Assembly (NCBI RefSeq): GCF_963082655.1
Contig: NC_081556.1
Span: 68,743,227-68,807,226 of the forward strand
Reading direction: 5' to 3'
Length of the DNA stretch: 64,000 nt
Origin: Stomoxys calcitrans
Lineage: Eukaryota; Arthropoda; Insecta; Diptera; Muscidae
Part shown: one piece after another, positions 10,050-20,930 of the stretch
How the letters are laid out: every line of letters starts with the position of its first letter
Numbering within the stretch: the stretch's first letter is position 1
The notes under the pieces: generated by a model
Told to the model about the DNA's origin: nothing
The model's database searches: none
The model's input: the letters and a program-made list of their open reading frames with translations, nothing else
Position numbers and translations under genes: made by a program

Positions 10050-11442
10050 TATACCCTCCACCATAGGATGGGGGGTATACTAATTTCGTCATTCTGTTTG
10101 TAACTACTCGAAATATTCGTCTGAGACCCCATAAAGTATATATATTCTTGATCGTCGCGACATTTTATGTCGATCTAGCCATGTCCGTCCGTCTGTCCGT
10201 CCGTCCGTCCGTCCGTCCGTCCGTCCGTCTGTCTGTCGAAAGCACGCTAACTTCCGAAGGAGTACAGCTTGCCGCTTGAAATTTTGCACAAATACTTCTT
10301 ATTAGTGTAGGTCGGTTGGTATTGTAAATGGGCCATATCGGTCCATGTTTTGATATAGCTGCCATATAAACCGATCTTGGGTCTTGACTTCTTGAGCCTC
10401 TAGAGTGCGCAATTCTTATCCGATTGGGATGAAATTTTGCACGACGTGTTTTGCTATGATATCCAATAACTGTGCCAAGTATGGTTCACATCGGTTAATA
10501 ACCTGATATAGCTGCCATATAAACCGATCTTGGGTCTTGACTTCTTGAGCCTCTAGAGTGTGCAATTCTTATCCGATTGGGATAAAATTTTGCACGACGT
10601 GTTTCGCTATGATATCCAATAACTGTGCAAAGTATGGTTCACATCGGTACATAACCTGATATAGCTGCCATATAAACCGATCTTGGGTCTTGACTTCTTG
10701 AGCCTCTAGAGTGCGCAATTCTTATCCGATTTTACTGAAATTTTGCACATAGTGTTTTAGTATCACTACCAACAACTGTGCTAAGTATGGTTCATATCGG
10801 TTCATAACCTGATATAGCTGCCATATAAACCGATCTTGAGTCTTGACTTCTTGAGCCTCTAGAGTGCGCAATTCTTATCCGATTGGAATGAAATTTTGCA
10901 CGACATGTTTTGTTATGATATCCAATAACTGTGCCAAGTATGGTTCACATCGGTCTATAACCTGATATAGCTGCCATATAAACCGATCTTGGGTCTTGAC
11001 TTCTTGAGCCTCTAGAGTGCGCAATTCTTATCCGATTGGGATGAAATTTTGCACGACGTGTTTTGCTATGATATCCAATAACTGTGCCAAGTATGGTTCA
11101 CATCGGTCCATAACCTGATGTAGCTGCCATAAAAACCGATCTTGGGTCTTGACTTCTTGGGCCTCTAGAGAGCGCAATTCTTATCCGATTTGGCTGAAAT
11201 TTTGTACGACGGATCCTCTCATAACCATCAACATACGTGTTTATTAGGGTCAGAATCGGTCTATAGCCCGATACAGCTCCCATATATTTTACTTTTTGAG
11301 GCCCCAACATATAATTTAATTGTGGTCTAAACCGGTCATTTTTTGCCTAAGAAGAGATGCCGGGAAAAGAACTGACAAATGCGCTCCATGGTGGAGGGTA
11401 TATAAGATTCGGCCCGGCCGAACTTAGCACGCTTTTACTTGT
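10050..11442 (+). mobile_element. full-length DINE-1-like repeat, subfamily A (copy A2)
   Basis: This is the best preserved copy. The 5' end is TATACCCTCCACCATAGGATG. The AAAGTATATATATTCTTGATC block follows at about 10133 and the GTCY microsatellite at 10185-10239. Six tandem units have GCCATATAAA (or a variant) at 10361, 10514, 10667, 10820, 10973 and 11126, exactly 153 bp apart. The 3' part carries the inverted repeat CCATGGTGGAGGGTATATAAG, the hairpin TTCGGCCCGGCCGAA and the terminus CTTTTACTTGT. Flanks on both sides (GAAAATGGGAAAGCAG left, GGTTAACAAAATCTGC right) resemble one contiguous stretch at 51190-51245, so it inserted into another repeated sequence without a clear target duplication. 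The structure matches what is known of Drosophila DINE-1, and I infer rolling-circle (Helentron-type) mobilisation in trans. Confidence 0.93.
10185..10239. repeat. (GTCC/GTCT)n microsatellite
   Basis: About 13 GTCY units form the internal microsatellite typical of DINE-1-like elements. Similar tracts occur in the copies at 40548-40632 and, as GACR on the plus strand, in the minus-oriented copies. Confidence 0.95.
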
Positions 11443-11619
11443 TTTTTAAAACATTTCGGTTTGCTATTTTGGTTAACAAAATCTGCCGCTTCAACTACAA
11501 AATCTGATAAAATATTTAACATGTATGCCTGCTGAACAGGTAAACAACTGCATACAAAAAATATTGTTATATTCATAATTAAATTTTATATATTTTTATT
11601 TTATGCTATTTTCATTTCG

Positions 11620-12920
11620 AAAGCAGGAAAACCTTACCACACGATGGCGAATGATTTTCGTTCTATTAGTCTGTCATCCTTAATGCTGAAGAATCGTGAG
11701 AGGTTGATAGAAACGTATCTTAGGGCAAAGATCCCTGGAGATCGCCTGTCGCGGCAGCAGTATGCATATAGTAGTAAAGGCAAATCTACTGAAAAAGCCC
11801 TTTCAGACCTAGTCGGCTACATAGAGGGTTCTCTCGCTGTCATGGAGTATACAATGATAGCATTTCTTGACATTGAAGGTGCTTTCAATAATGTAAAACC
11901 GACGTCAATCATGAAGGAATTGGAGTTTCAAGGCATCAACTCTACCGTAAGAAAGTTTACTTACTATAGGACGCATTACTTACTTACTTACTATAGGACG
12001 CATTACGACAGGCTTGGGATCTGTGGATCTAAAAAAATGGGTCAGCAGAAGAACACCTCGAGGAGGTTTACTGTCTTTTCTACTTTAGAATATAGCCATT
12101 AACAATATTTTATTGTCTCTGGAAGGAAATGGCTTGGGATCTGTGAATCTAAAAAGATGGGTCAGCAGAGGAACACCTCAAGGAGGTTTACTATCCTCTC
12201 TACTTTAGAAGATAGCCGTTAACAATATTTAATTGTGTCTGGAAGAAAAAGATGTAAAAGTATTCGCGTATGCTGATGACGTGGCAGTTGCGGTTGGGGG
12301 AAAGTTTATCAGTACTCTATAAGATATGCTTTAGGAAGCTCTACGTGAAACAGCGAAGTGGGCTACCGAAAGAGGTCCAGGTGCTAGTCCCTGTAGGACA
12401 GAAGTAGGTTTTTTCATCGGGAGATGCAAGTTGCCTACAGCGGCACCTGCCTCCTTGGAAGAAGAGAATGTTCCATTTACCGAAAGCACAAAATAACTGG
12501 CTGTTTTGCTGGGCAGGAAATTGAATTTCAAATCCAACATTGTGGAAAGGGCAAAAAATGCAACTCTTTCTCTATTCATCTGCAAGAGAGCCATTGGAAA
12601 TAGTTGGGGGTTTAGACCACGCGTCATGGATTGGGTATATACTGCATTTGTCAGAACTATTATGCTGTACGGTGTTATGGTCTGGTGGGCGGCACTTCAA
12701 AAGTCCACCTACTGCCTAATAGCCAACCGAATCCAAAGGATAGCTTGTTTGTGCATCACAGCCCCACTTAGGACGACACCATCTGATGCACTGTATTTAA
12801 TGCTGCCTCTGACGTCTCAGTCATTGTGTCCGTTATGACTAGTCACTGTCTAATCGGAAAACATGCTGACAGACTGAAGGTTACCAGCAACGACTTTTGG
12901 ACATCGGAGAAAAGGAGGCT
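11620..12920 (+). pseudogene. LINE family F polyprotein fragment (copy 3): RT plus C-terminus
   Basis: A non-LTR reverse transcriptase fragment. It starts KAGKPYHTMANDFRSISLSS (the LTSxxxK fingers region), continues through QQYAYSSKGKSTEKALSDL and AFLDIEGAFNNV, and reaches the YADDVAVAVGG active site at 12268-12300. It then reads LNFKSNIVERAKNATLSLF and IMLYGVMVWWAALQKSTY to CLCITAPLRTTPSDAL. It next jumps to the C-terminal SVMTSHCLIGKHADRLK region (12818-12890), so the RNase H part is deleted. A 120-bp segment around the RGTPQGG motif is tandemly duplicated (12011-12250). Stops and frameshifts are common. The copy ends in an AT-rich tract followed by a DINE repeat. Confidence 0.85.
12011..12250. 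repeat. 120-bp tandem duplication inside RT
   Basis: GGCTTGGGATCTGTGGATCT begins at 12011, and a near-identical block begins at 12131 and runs through ACAATATTTxATTGTxTCTGG. The two units differ at a few positions (AGAAGAAC versus AGAGGAAC, for example). Each encodes the GSVxLKxWVSRGTPQGG segment. Confidence 0.9.
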
Positions 12921-12934
12921 ATGGAACACCTTCC

Positions 12935-13004
12935 TTAATTCATTTTATTTAATTTTATTTTATTTTTTTTTTATTTTATTTTACATTATTTAATTTTATT
13001 TTAT
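12935..13004. repeat. (TTTTA)n-like simple repeat, left flank
   Basis: A low-complexity TTTTA/TTTAA tract borders the DINE copy that starts at 13005. A 39-base stretch of it, from about 12947, is repeated exactly on the other side of the DINE from about 14150. Confidence 0.8.
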
Positions 13005-14147
13005 TATACCCTCCACCATAGGATGGGGTTATACTAATTTCGTCATTCTGTTCGTAACTACTCGAAATATTCGTCTGAGACCCAATAAAACTTAGAATGA
13101 ACTTTAATCAAATATACTTTTTTACACTTTTTTTCTAAAGCAAGCTAAAAGTAACAGCTGATAACTGACAGAAGAAAGAATGCAATTACAGAGTCACAAG
13201 CTGTGAAAAAATTTGTCAACGCCGACTATATGAAAAATCCGCAATTACTTTTTGGGCAACCCAATATATTCTTGATCGTCGCGACATTTTATGTCGATCT
13301 AGCCATGTCAGCCCGTCTGTCTGTCTGTCAAAAGCATGCTAACTTTCGAAGGAGTAAAGCTAGCCGCTTGAAATTTAGCACAAATACTTCTTATTGGTGT
13401 AGGTCGGTTGGGATTGTAAATGGGCCATATCGGTCCATGTTTTGATATAGCTGCCATATAAACCAATCTTGGGCCTTGACTTCTTGAGCCTTTAGAGGGC
13501 GCAATTCTTATCCGATTGGAATGAAATTTTGCACGACGTGTTTTGTTATGATATCCAACGACTGTGCCAAGTATGGTTCAAATCGGTACATAACCTGATA
13601 TAGCTGCCATATAAACCGATCTTGGGTCTTGACTTTTTGAGCCTCTAGAGTGCGCAATTCTTATCCGAATGGAATGGAATTTTGCATGACGTGTTTCGCT
13701 ATGACTTCCAAAAACTGTGGCAAGTATGGTTCAAATTGGTTCATAACCTGCTATAGCTGCCATATAAACCGATCTGGGATCTTGACTTCTTGAGCCTCTA
13801 GAGTGCGCAATTATTATCCGATTTGCCTAAAATTTTGTACGACGGATCCTCTCATGACCATCAACATACGTGTTTATTATGGTCTGAATCGGTCTATAGC
13901 CTGATACAGCTCCCATATAAATCGATCTCTGTATTTTACTTCTTGAGCCCCCAAAGAGCGCAATTCTTATTCGAATTGGGTGACATTTTACACAGATCTC
14001 CAACATATAATTTAATTGTGGTCCGAACCGGACCATATCATGATATCGCTCTAATAGCAGAGGAAATCTTTTTTTATCCTTTTTTTGCCTAGGAAGAGAT
14101 GCCGGGAAAACAACTCGACAGACGCTATTTAGCACGCATTTACTTGT
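13005..14147 (+). mobile_element. DINE-1-like repeat, subfamily A (copy A3), with nested mariner derivative
   Basis: The 5' end is TATACCCTCCACCATAGGATG. Several 153-bp-type units follow, and a degraded 3' end reads GATGCCGGGAAAACAACTCGAC then TTAGCACGCATTTACTTGT. The GGCCGAA hairpin has been lost. A 178-bp mariner derivative sits at 13087-13264, and the host repeat resumes at ATATTCTTGATCGTCGCGAC. Confidence 0.88.
13087..13264 (-). mobile_element. internally deleted mariner MITE nested in a DINE
   Basis: Positions 13087-13116 match 29887-29916 of the larger mariner, then the sequence jumps to the equivalent of 30641-30750. It ends AATTACTTTTTGGGCAACCC, the right terminal inverted repeat, beside a TA. 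The left terminal repeat is missing, which could reflect a deletion after insertion. Confidence 0.85.
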
Positions 14148-14275
14148 TTTATTTATTTAATTTTATTTTATTTTTTTTTTATTTTATTTTGTTTTATTTT
14201 ATTTCATTTTTTATTTAACTTTATTTAACTTTATTTTATTTTAATTTGTTTTATTCTGTTTTGTTTAAGCTAGCG
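14148..14275. repeat. (TTTTA)n-like simple repeat, right flank
   Basis: A low-complexity tract of TTTTA, TTTAA and TTTTG units continues the sequence seen left of the DINE insertion at 12935-13004. Confidence 0.8.
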
Positions 14276-14639
14276 TTGATGCTCAATTCACATGTATTCA
14301 TTTTCCCTTGATTTCATTCGCTGTTGAGATAGCAACGAATGAACATGAGCATGGGGTGTGAGCATCGTTTTTGTGTTTTCATTTTAAAATCAATGGTTTT
14401 TTGATTAAACGCTAAATATGAAAGTAAAATTAAAAAATATTTTTTTTTTGCTGATCGTTAACAAAAGCTTACATTTTTTCATTTTTTTTGGATAAATGAA
14501 CTCTCGTTCATCGGGAGACATATAGAAATTTATGGAGAATAACTCACGCATACAATCTTAATTTCTTGTTGTGCACCACTGTCTTAGACCCATGAAAACC
14601 GCACGTATTACTCTGTTGGCGGAGCAATGAATTGCGCAA
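14276..14639. other. unassigned AT-rich DNA
   Basis: No coding region or repeat end recognised. Confidence 0.4.
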
Positions 14640-15330
14640 ATATCACCGATATCCGGTCCAAATCGAACTATATCTTAACATAGCCTCCATGATATTTTGA
14701 TTTAGGGCAGTGATGGGCATACTTACACAGTTGAAAATACCGAATTGTATTTGTTTGGTGATCAATTATGCAGTAGTGTAGAATAACAACAATGCGTCAA
14801 CCGAACGAAGCCACATGAAGTTGCTTACACTGTACGTGTGCTTCTATTGGTTTTTCTAATATCCGCGGTAATAGCAAACTATGTGTGGTATGTCTTGATG
14901 CCCATCTATGATTAAGGCTCTTAGGCATATAAAAGGTGCATTTATGCATTTATTACCCGATTGGGCCGAAATTTGGTACAATGATTTGTGTTTAAATCCC
15001 CGATACTCGTGTCAAATATGATTCAGTCTATATCTTAATACAGACCCCATATAGGCCTAGACCCGATTCAGGGTCTTACAATCCTAATACTAGCATTTAT
15101 TGCCCCATTTCGCTGGAATTTTACACAGCAAACTGTGTTAGATCCTTCGACATCCGTCCCAAATATATATAGACCGATCTCTCGATTAAAGATCTTTCAC
15201 CCCAAAAAGCGTATTTATTAACCGATTTTGCTGAAATTAAGTGCAGCGAGTCATGTTAGACCGCTACACATACTCCCCGAACATGGTGCAAATCGGATCA
15301 TATTTGAATATGGCTGCCATATACACATGT
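14640..15330 (+). mobile_element. DINE-1-like repeat, subfamily B, truncated
   Basis: B-type units (GGTCCAAATCGAACTATATC, CCCATATAGGCCTAG, ATATAGACCGATCTCTCGAT) run in plus orientation, and both ends are missing. The first unit is split by a hAT-type MITE at 14708-14910. Confidence 0.7.
14708..14910. mobile_element. hAT-type MITE, 203 bp
   Basis: The left end CAGTGATGGGCAT and right end ATGCCCATCTATG form imperfect terminal inverted repeats of hAT type (CAGxG...CxxTG). The 8-bp flanks ATTTAGGG (14700-14707) and ATTAAGGC (14911-14918) agree at six of eight positions. They correspond to the B-unit sequence ATTTAGGGTCTTAGGC, so removing the MITE restores a normal DINE unit. There is no coding capacity. 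Confidence 0.75.
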
Positions 15331-15516
15331 ATAACGTGAGCTAACACACGCCATAACTGCTACGAATATGGCGGAGATTGGTTAAGCCCAGTCTTAACTT
15401 AGAGCGTAGTTAATCAACACCTTATAGTAAACATCAAATCACATGTTAAACTCCGACTGATCGTTAGGGGTTACACCCATATTCTGCCAAACATTTTTTA
15501 GCTCAATTTATTATGA
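15331..15516. other. unassigned spacer
   Basis: A short stretch between two DINE copies, with no recognised content. Confidence 0.4.
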
Positions 15517-16394
15517 ACAAGTAAGAGCGTGCTAAGTTCGGCCGGGCCGAATCTTATATACCCTCCACCATGGATCACATTTGTTGAGTTCTATGCGCAG
15601 TATCTCTTTTTAGGCAAACAAAGAATATTGAATAAGAATATGCTATGGTGTAATATTTCAGTTCATTCGGATACGAATTGCGCCTTGTAGGGGCTCAAGA
15701 AGCAAAATCGGGAGATATATGGGAGCTGTATCAAACTATTGATCGATTCAGACTATATTAGACATGTATGTTGAAGGTCAAGAGAGAAGCCGTTGTAGAA
15801 AATTTTTTCCAAATCGTATGAGAATTGCGCCCTCTATTGGCTCAAGAAGTCAAGATCCAAGATCGGTTTATATGACAGCCATACCATATTATGAACCGAT
15901 TTGAATCATTCTTAACAGTTATTGGAAAAGATGCCAAAACACTACGTGTTAAATTTCAGTCAAATCGTACAATAATTGCGCCCTCTAGAGGCTCAAGAAG
16001 TCAAGACCCAGGATCGGTTTATATGGCAGCTATATCAGGTTACTTACCGATTTACGCCATACTAAGCACAGTTGCTGGAAGTTATAACAAAACACCTCAT
16101 GCAAAATTTCAGCAAAATATGATGAGAATTGCGCCGTCTAGCGGCTCAAGAAGTCAAGATCCAAGATCGGTTTATATGGCAAAAACATGGACCGAGCAAA
16201 ATTTCAAGCGCCTAGCTTTACTTAATCGAAAGATTGCGAACAGAGGGACGAACGGACGGACATGGCTAGATCGACTTAAAATGTCATGACGATCAAGAGT
16301 ATATATACTTTATGGGGCCTTAGACGCATATTTCGAGGTGTTACAAACAGAATGACGAAATTTGTATACCCCCATCCTATGGTGGATCGTATAA
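15517..16394 (-). mobile_element. DINE-1-like repeat, subfamily A (copy A4)
   Basis: Starts AACAAGTAAGAGCGTGCTAAG with the hairpin TTCGGCCGGGCCGAA intact (15537-15551) and CCCTCCACCATGGATC just after it. It ends CATCCTATGGTGGATCGTATA. An open frame at 15891-16289 is only the 51-codon unit repeated. Confidence 0.9.
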
Positions 16395-17865
16395 AAATGC
16401 ACGAAAAAAACTAATTTTACGGCCTAAATATGAACGTTTTAGGCTGATATGCAAGAGGAATATACGCAGCCAAATCAATGGAATTTTAATCTTCTGTTCT
16501 TGATTCGTAAATTGCCTTTGCCTTTGTATTTAGATGAACGACAACGAATATGCATATGCTTAGAATTGCGAACCCTAGTTATCATGTTCTTTGCCAATGT
16601 TCGGCCTTAAATCATTGACATCTTTTTTTTGCAAACATTGTAAATGTGAAGAGAACTGAATTAAGGCAGATTATAATCATTTATCCAATCATCGAAGTGG
16701 CACGAGACGGTATACTGATGTAGGTGGCGTAAGCAATGGCGATGCCCGTTGAACTATCCGGATCCGAGAGAGAAATGATTTTGAGAAAGCGCAACTGGCC
16801 AAATTATGGTCTCGGTGGTTACCTAGATATCTTATGTTTGGTATCATCCTATTCCAACCTTACCTAAGTATTTACTTTGTATAAGAATTTCCAATTTTCA
16901 CATTTTTCCAACTTTGTGCATGAAAAATCTGGCTTTCACGAATTTTGCAGGCTGTATTTAGTTTGAAATAATTAGCCTGCCAAATGAATGTGCTGCTTAA
17001 TCTTCCGACTATCCGGCTTCATTGAACGGACGTTCCTAAAAGACCGCATGACCTAATTGAGCCATTCACATCCTTATTTGCCTTCAAACTATCGTTACGT
17101 CCAATAGGTAATTAGTAAATTAAGAAGTAAATTTGCCTCATGTCGATTGTGTATTATCACCTTACTCAAACATTTCCCAATCATTGGAAGGGGCCGCCTC
17201 CTCTTCCTTGCTCACAAGCACAGTGTGGCTACTTATTCATTCTCAGTTGCATATTCGCACAAGGAAGAGGATGCGGATGTCTCTTTGCACTCCTAATTGG
17301 GCAGATGGTGAACCAGTATTTTTCCGTGGATTTAGTTGTTGCCGTACCGGCGTGGCTAGACCAGCAACATTTCCTGATGCAGGCCATTGTTGTTTTTTGT
17401 TTGCCATTGAAATGGTTGTTGGCTGGCTGCACCACCGAACTACGCCATAGAATATTCAACATTGGCTTGGGGTTTTATTTTCTTTTTTGACTCGTGGGAA
17501 AGAAATAAATGGGGAAAGTGGTTTCCCCTACGTGATTTGAGGGAGTAGGAGAAATGGGATATGTAACTGGAGGTGTTGAACTGCTGTTGTCTATACTTTG
17601 ATAATGAATGGTGGTAATTATTTACTCTGAAGGTTGTTTTACGAAAATACCATTCAAACACAGGCGTTAATGACAAATGTCACTACGGAATGTTCCGAAT
17701 TCCTTTGGGGCATCTTCCATGTGGGTGTGATGAAATAGTTCGAGGACAAAACTTTTTGTAAATAATGAATATGTTGAAACTTGGAACAAACGATGATATT
17801 TAAAATGCAATTTTCACATCAATTATCTCCAATCAGGTTGTAGGACAGAAAAGCAGTATTTTACA
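16395..17865. other. unique-looking DNA, no gene recognised
   Basis: Overlapping open frames on both strands between 17130 and 17490 (up to 116 codons) lack recognisable domains and splice context. I treat them as chance. No repeat ends are visible. Confidence 0.45.
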
Positions 17866-17870
17866 ATACA

Positions 17871-18580
17871 ACAAGCAAACACGGGCCGAATCTTACATAT
17901 CCTCCACTATGGATCGCATTTGTCGAGTTCTTTGCCCTGTATCTCTTTTTAGGCAAACAAAGGATAATGTATAATAATTGCTATGCTATTGTAGCTATAT
18001 CAAATGAATTGAATGTTGAAGACCATAGTAAAAGTCGTTGTGTAAAATTTTAGCCAATTTGGGTAAAAATTGCGCCCTTTAGGGGCTCAAGAAGTGAAAA
18101 CGGGAGATGGGCTTATATGGGAACTGTATCAGGCTATAATCCGATTCAGATCATATTTGTCACGTATGTTGAAGGTTATGCAAGAAGTCGTTTTACAAAA
18201 TTTCAGCAAAATCGGATAATAATTGCGTCCTCCAGAGGCTTAAGAATTATAATCGGGACAACGGTTTATATGGGAGCTGTATCAGGTTATGAACCGGTTG
18301 GGACCATACTTAGGATATTTGTTGCAATACAAAACAAAACACTTTATGCAAAATTTCAGCCAAATCGGATAGTAACTGCGCCGCCTAGAGGTTGAAGAAG
18401 TCAAGATCCGGATCGGTTTATATGGCAACTATATCATGTTATGAAACGATTTAGACCGCACAGTTGTTGGAAGAAAAAAAAATAAAAAACCTGGTATAAA
18501 ATTTCAGCCAAATCGGATAAGAATTGCGCCCTCTAGAGTCTCAAGAATTCAAGATCCAGGATTCATTTATATGTCAGCCA
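17871..18580 (-). mobile_element. DINE-1-like repeat, subfamily A (copy A5), truncated
   Basis: Begins ACAAGCAAACACGGGCCGAATC, a damaged hairpin end, then has four unit fragments and stops within a unit at about 18580 before the GTCY tract. A C-rich stretch (AAGCACCCCCCCGC) follows. Confidence 0.8.
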
Positions 18581-18656
18581 TTTGCGTAGCGAGGTCCTAG
18601 GGGTGCTAAGCACCCCCCCGCTAATTTTGAACACCCCCAGAATTTTTGTTAGTATT

Positions 18657-18973
18657 GCAAATGCAAATTTTACCCATGAACATTCCACTAAGGAACAGGG
18701 GCAAACTTCTCACATATCAATGAGTGCAGTCCGATGCAAGTTTTAAGCTCAATGATAAGGGGCCTCCTTTTTATAGCCGAGTCCGAACGGCGTGCCGCAG
18801 TGCGACACCTCTTTCCAGAGAAGTTTAATATGGCATAGTACCTCACAAATGTTGTCAGCATTAGGAGAGGAAAACCACCGTTGAAAATTTTTTCTGATGG
18901 TTTCGCCTGGATTCGAACCCAGGCGTTCAGCGTCATAGGCGGACATGCTAACCTCTGCGCTACGGCGGCCTCC
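18657..18973 (-). mobile_element. tRNA-derived SINE (family S, copy 1)
   Basis: On the minus strand the 5' end (18973-18899) looks like a tRNA. The A-box-like TAGCGCAGAGGTTAGCATG is followed about 30 bases later by the B box GGGTTCGAATCC, flanked by complementary CGCCTGG and CCAGGCG as in a T arm. A body of about 245 bp follows, with GAGGTACTATGCCATATTAA and GTCGCACTGCGGCACGCCG, and ends AATGTTCATGGG. This is the best preserved of four copies (others at 25094, 58671 and 62092). It would be transcribed by RNA polymerase III and moved by LINE machinery in trans, as is known for tRNA SINEs. It is not a functional tRNA gene. Confidence 0.88.
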
Positions 18974-19300
18974 GAAGTATTAACTACTGCTAAATATTGA
19001 TTGTATTTTAAACCTTCCAATTCTAAAAATAAACCGATTAGGAAATGATTGTTTTCCAAAGTCGTTCCCGTGCTTTGTTTGCAAAGAAATGAGCATTGTG
19101 TCGAATTGAGAAGCTGCATTATTTACTGGAGTTCTTTACCCACATGTATGATTAAGTTATATAATCTTATAACAAATACAAATAATTTTCCCATTAGAGA
19201 GAAAATTTGCCGACCAAAAATTTTTAAAATAAACCTACAGTAAGGTAGAAAACCGGCAAAACTAAAAAAACCCAATCCACTCAATATTCTCATTTAAAAA
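18974..19300. other. unassigned spacer
   Basis: AT-rich, no recognised feature. Confidence 0.4.
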
Positions 19301-19458
19301 ACGTGATTTCAACAGACGGACGGACATGGCTAGATGGTCTTAGACATATACGCTGATCAATAATATATATACTTTATAGGGTCGGAAATGGATATTTCGA
19401 TGTGTTGCAAACGGAATGACAAAATGAATATACCCCATCCTTCGGTGGTGGGTATAAA
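19301..19458 (-). mobile_element. DINE-1-like repeat, subfamily B, 5'-end fragment
   Basis: Contains GACGGACGGACATGGCTAGA, the AATATATATACTTTATAGGG block and the terminal inverted repeat CCATCCTTCGGTGGTGGGTATA. Everything downstream (units, hairpin) is missing. Confidence 0.75.
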
Positions 19459-19786
19459 AGCGGCAGACGGAAAACGATTTAGAAAGGTTACGCGGACAGG
19501 CGGATATGGCTTTTTATTATTTTTTTTTTACTATCATAGTCATGGCGGTGGTGTAGGGTATGTATGTGTTTAATAAATAATAAATACGACATGAAAGTTT
19601 CATTTGTTTGCCAATTTTGAGCAAGTATCTAAAATACTAAACTGAATTTCCTAGAAATCACTACGTTCAATTCGGACGTCATGTCCAACAATCGTTAACC
19701 GACTGTCATAATATTGGGTATTATATTTATTGGGATCAAAAGGCACGAAAATGTTTTTCCCTATTTTCTAAAAATTTCTTTTTTAC

Positions 19787-20857
19787 CCATGTCCGTGCGC
19801 CTTTCTGCTGAAATCACGCTACAGTCTTTAAAAATTATGATATTGAGCTGAAATTTTGCACAAATTATTCTTTTGTCCATAGTTAGGTTAAGTTCGAAGA
19901 TAGCTATATTGATCTATATTCTGATATAACCTCCCAATTTAGGATGTTAGGTTCGTAAAAACTGTATTTATTACCCGATTTTACTGAAGTTTGGCACAAT
20001 GACTTGTGTTGAGATTCCCGACATCCGTACCGTATGCGGTTCAAATCGGGCTATCTCAATATGGCCCCCATATAGACCAATCTCTGATTTAAAGTCTTAG
20101 GCCCATAAAAGTCGAATTTATTCCCGGATTAGGCTAAAATTTTGGCAAAAATTTGTGTTAAGATCTTTGTCTCAATATAGCCTCCATATACATCGATCTT
20201 CCGATTTTAGGTTTCGGTCCCATAAAAGCCGCATCTTTTCCCCGATTTCCCTGAAATTTAAGAATTCGGACCTTTTTTGGTATAGCCCCATAAGGACCAA
20301 ACAGCTGGTTGAAGATATTTCACCCATATATAAAAAGATCTTTAACCCATAATGCTTATTACCCGATTTTTCTGAAAATAAGTACAGTGATCTTTGTTAA
20401 ACCTCTACATATTCTCTGCGAATATGATGTAGATCGGATCATATTTGAATATAGCTGCCGTATATTTCGATCCATAAGACCCCTTTATTACAAGATTTTG
20501 TTGAAATTTCGCAGAGCGATGTCGATATAACTATTTTAGGTTCATGATGGTGTATTTTTACCGGATGTTGTTGTTGTAGCCACAATTGATGTTGTTGTTG
20601 TAGCCACAGCGATCTTCGTTGAGCTCCAAAAATGAGTAAGCCTGTCCAGGAGCATTATGGCCTTTGGTTATTTAAAGGCACCAATAATTCTCCTTTTCAT
20701 ATTGAGTATCATTGGCACTGAGTATTTAAGCCGGTACCGCCTGGCCTCTCATGCTCACAGTCATCCCGTAGAGGATTTTAACGAGTTTTTGTATGTATAT
20801 CCGTGGTTGTAATTATCCAAAGTTCGGCAGGACCGAACATGTTGCCTTTTTATTTGT
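19787..20857 (+). mobile_element. DINE-1-like repeat, subfamily B, with internal insertion
   Basis: Enters at CATGTCCGTGCGCC, continues through B units and stops at about 20564. A foreign 230-bp stretch carrying two TGTTGTTGTAGCCACA copies follows, then the 3' end resumes near 20795 with TTCGGCAGGACCGAA (eroded hairpin) and TTTATTTGT. The 5' TATACCC end is missing. Confidence 0.75.
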
Positions 20858-20930
20858 TTTAATTTTGTTGTTTTTTTTTTTGGTTTAGCTGTAGCACCCG
20901 CAGAAAAAATGTTTAGCTACGCCAATGATG

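Noticed and set aside
10361..11278. Regularly spaced repeats that could suggest a CRISPR array
   Set aside because: The units are contiguous 153-bp tandem repeats without unique spacers, in a fly genome; they belong to a transposable element.
17133..17490. Two overlapping plus-strand frames of 105 and 116 codons
   Set aside because: Overlap in different phases, lack recognisable motifs and have no splice or promoter context. Probably chance.
18899..18973. A tRNA-like sequence with A and B boxes on the minus strand
   Set aside because: It is the head of a tRNA-derived SINE found in four copies. The acceptor stem does not pair properly and no terminator follows.
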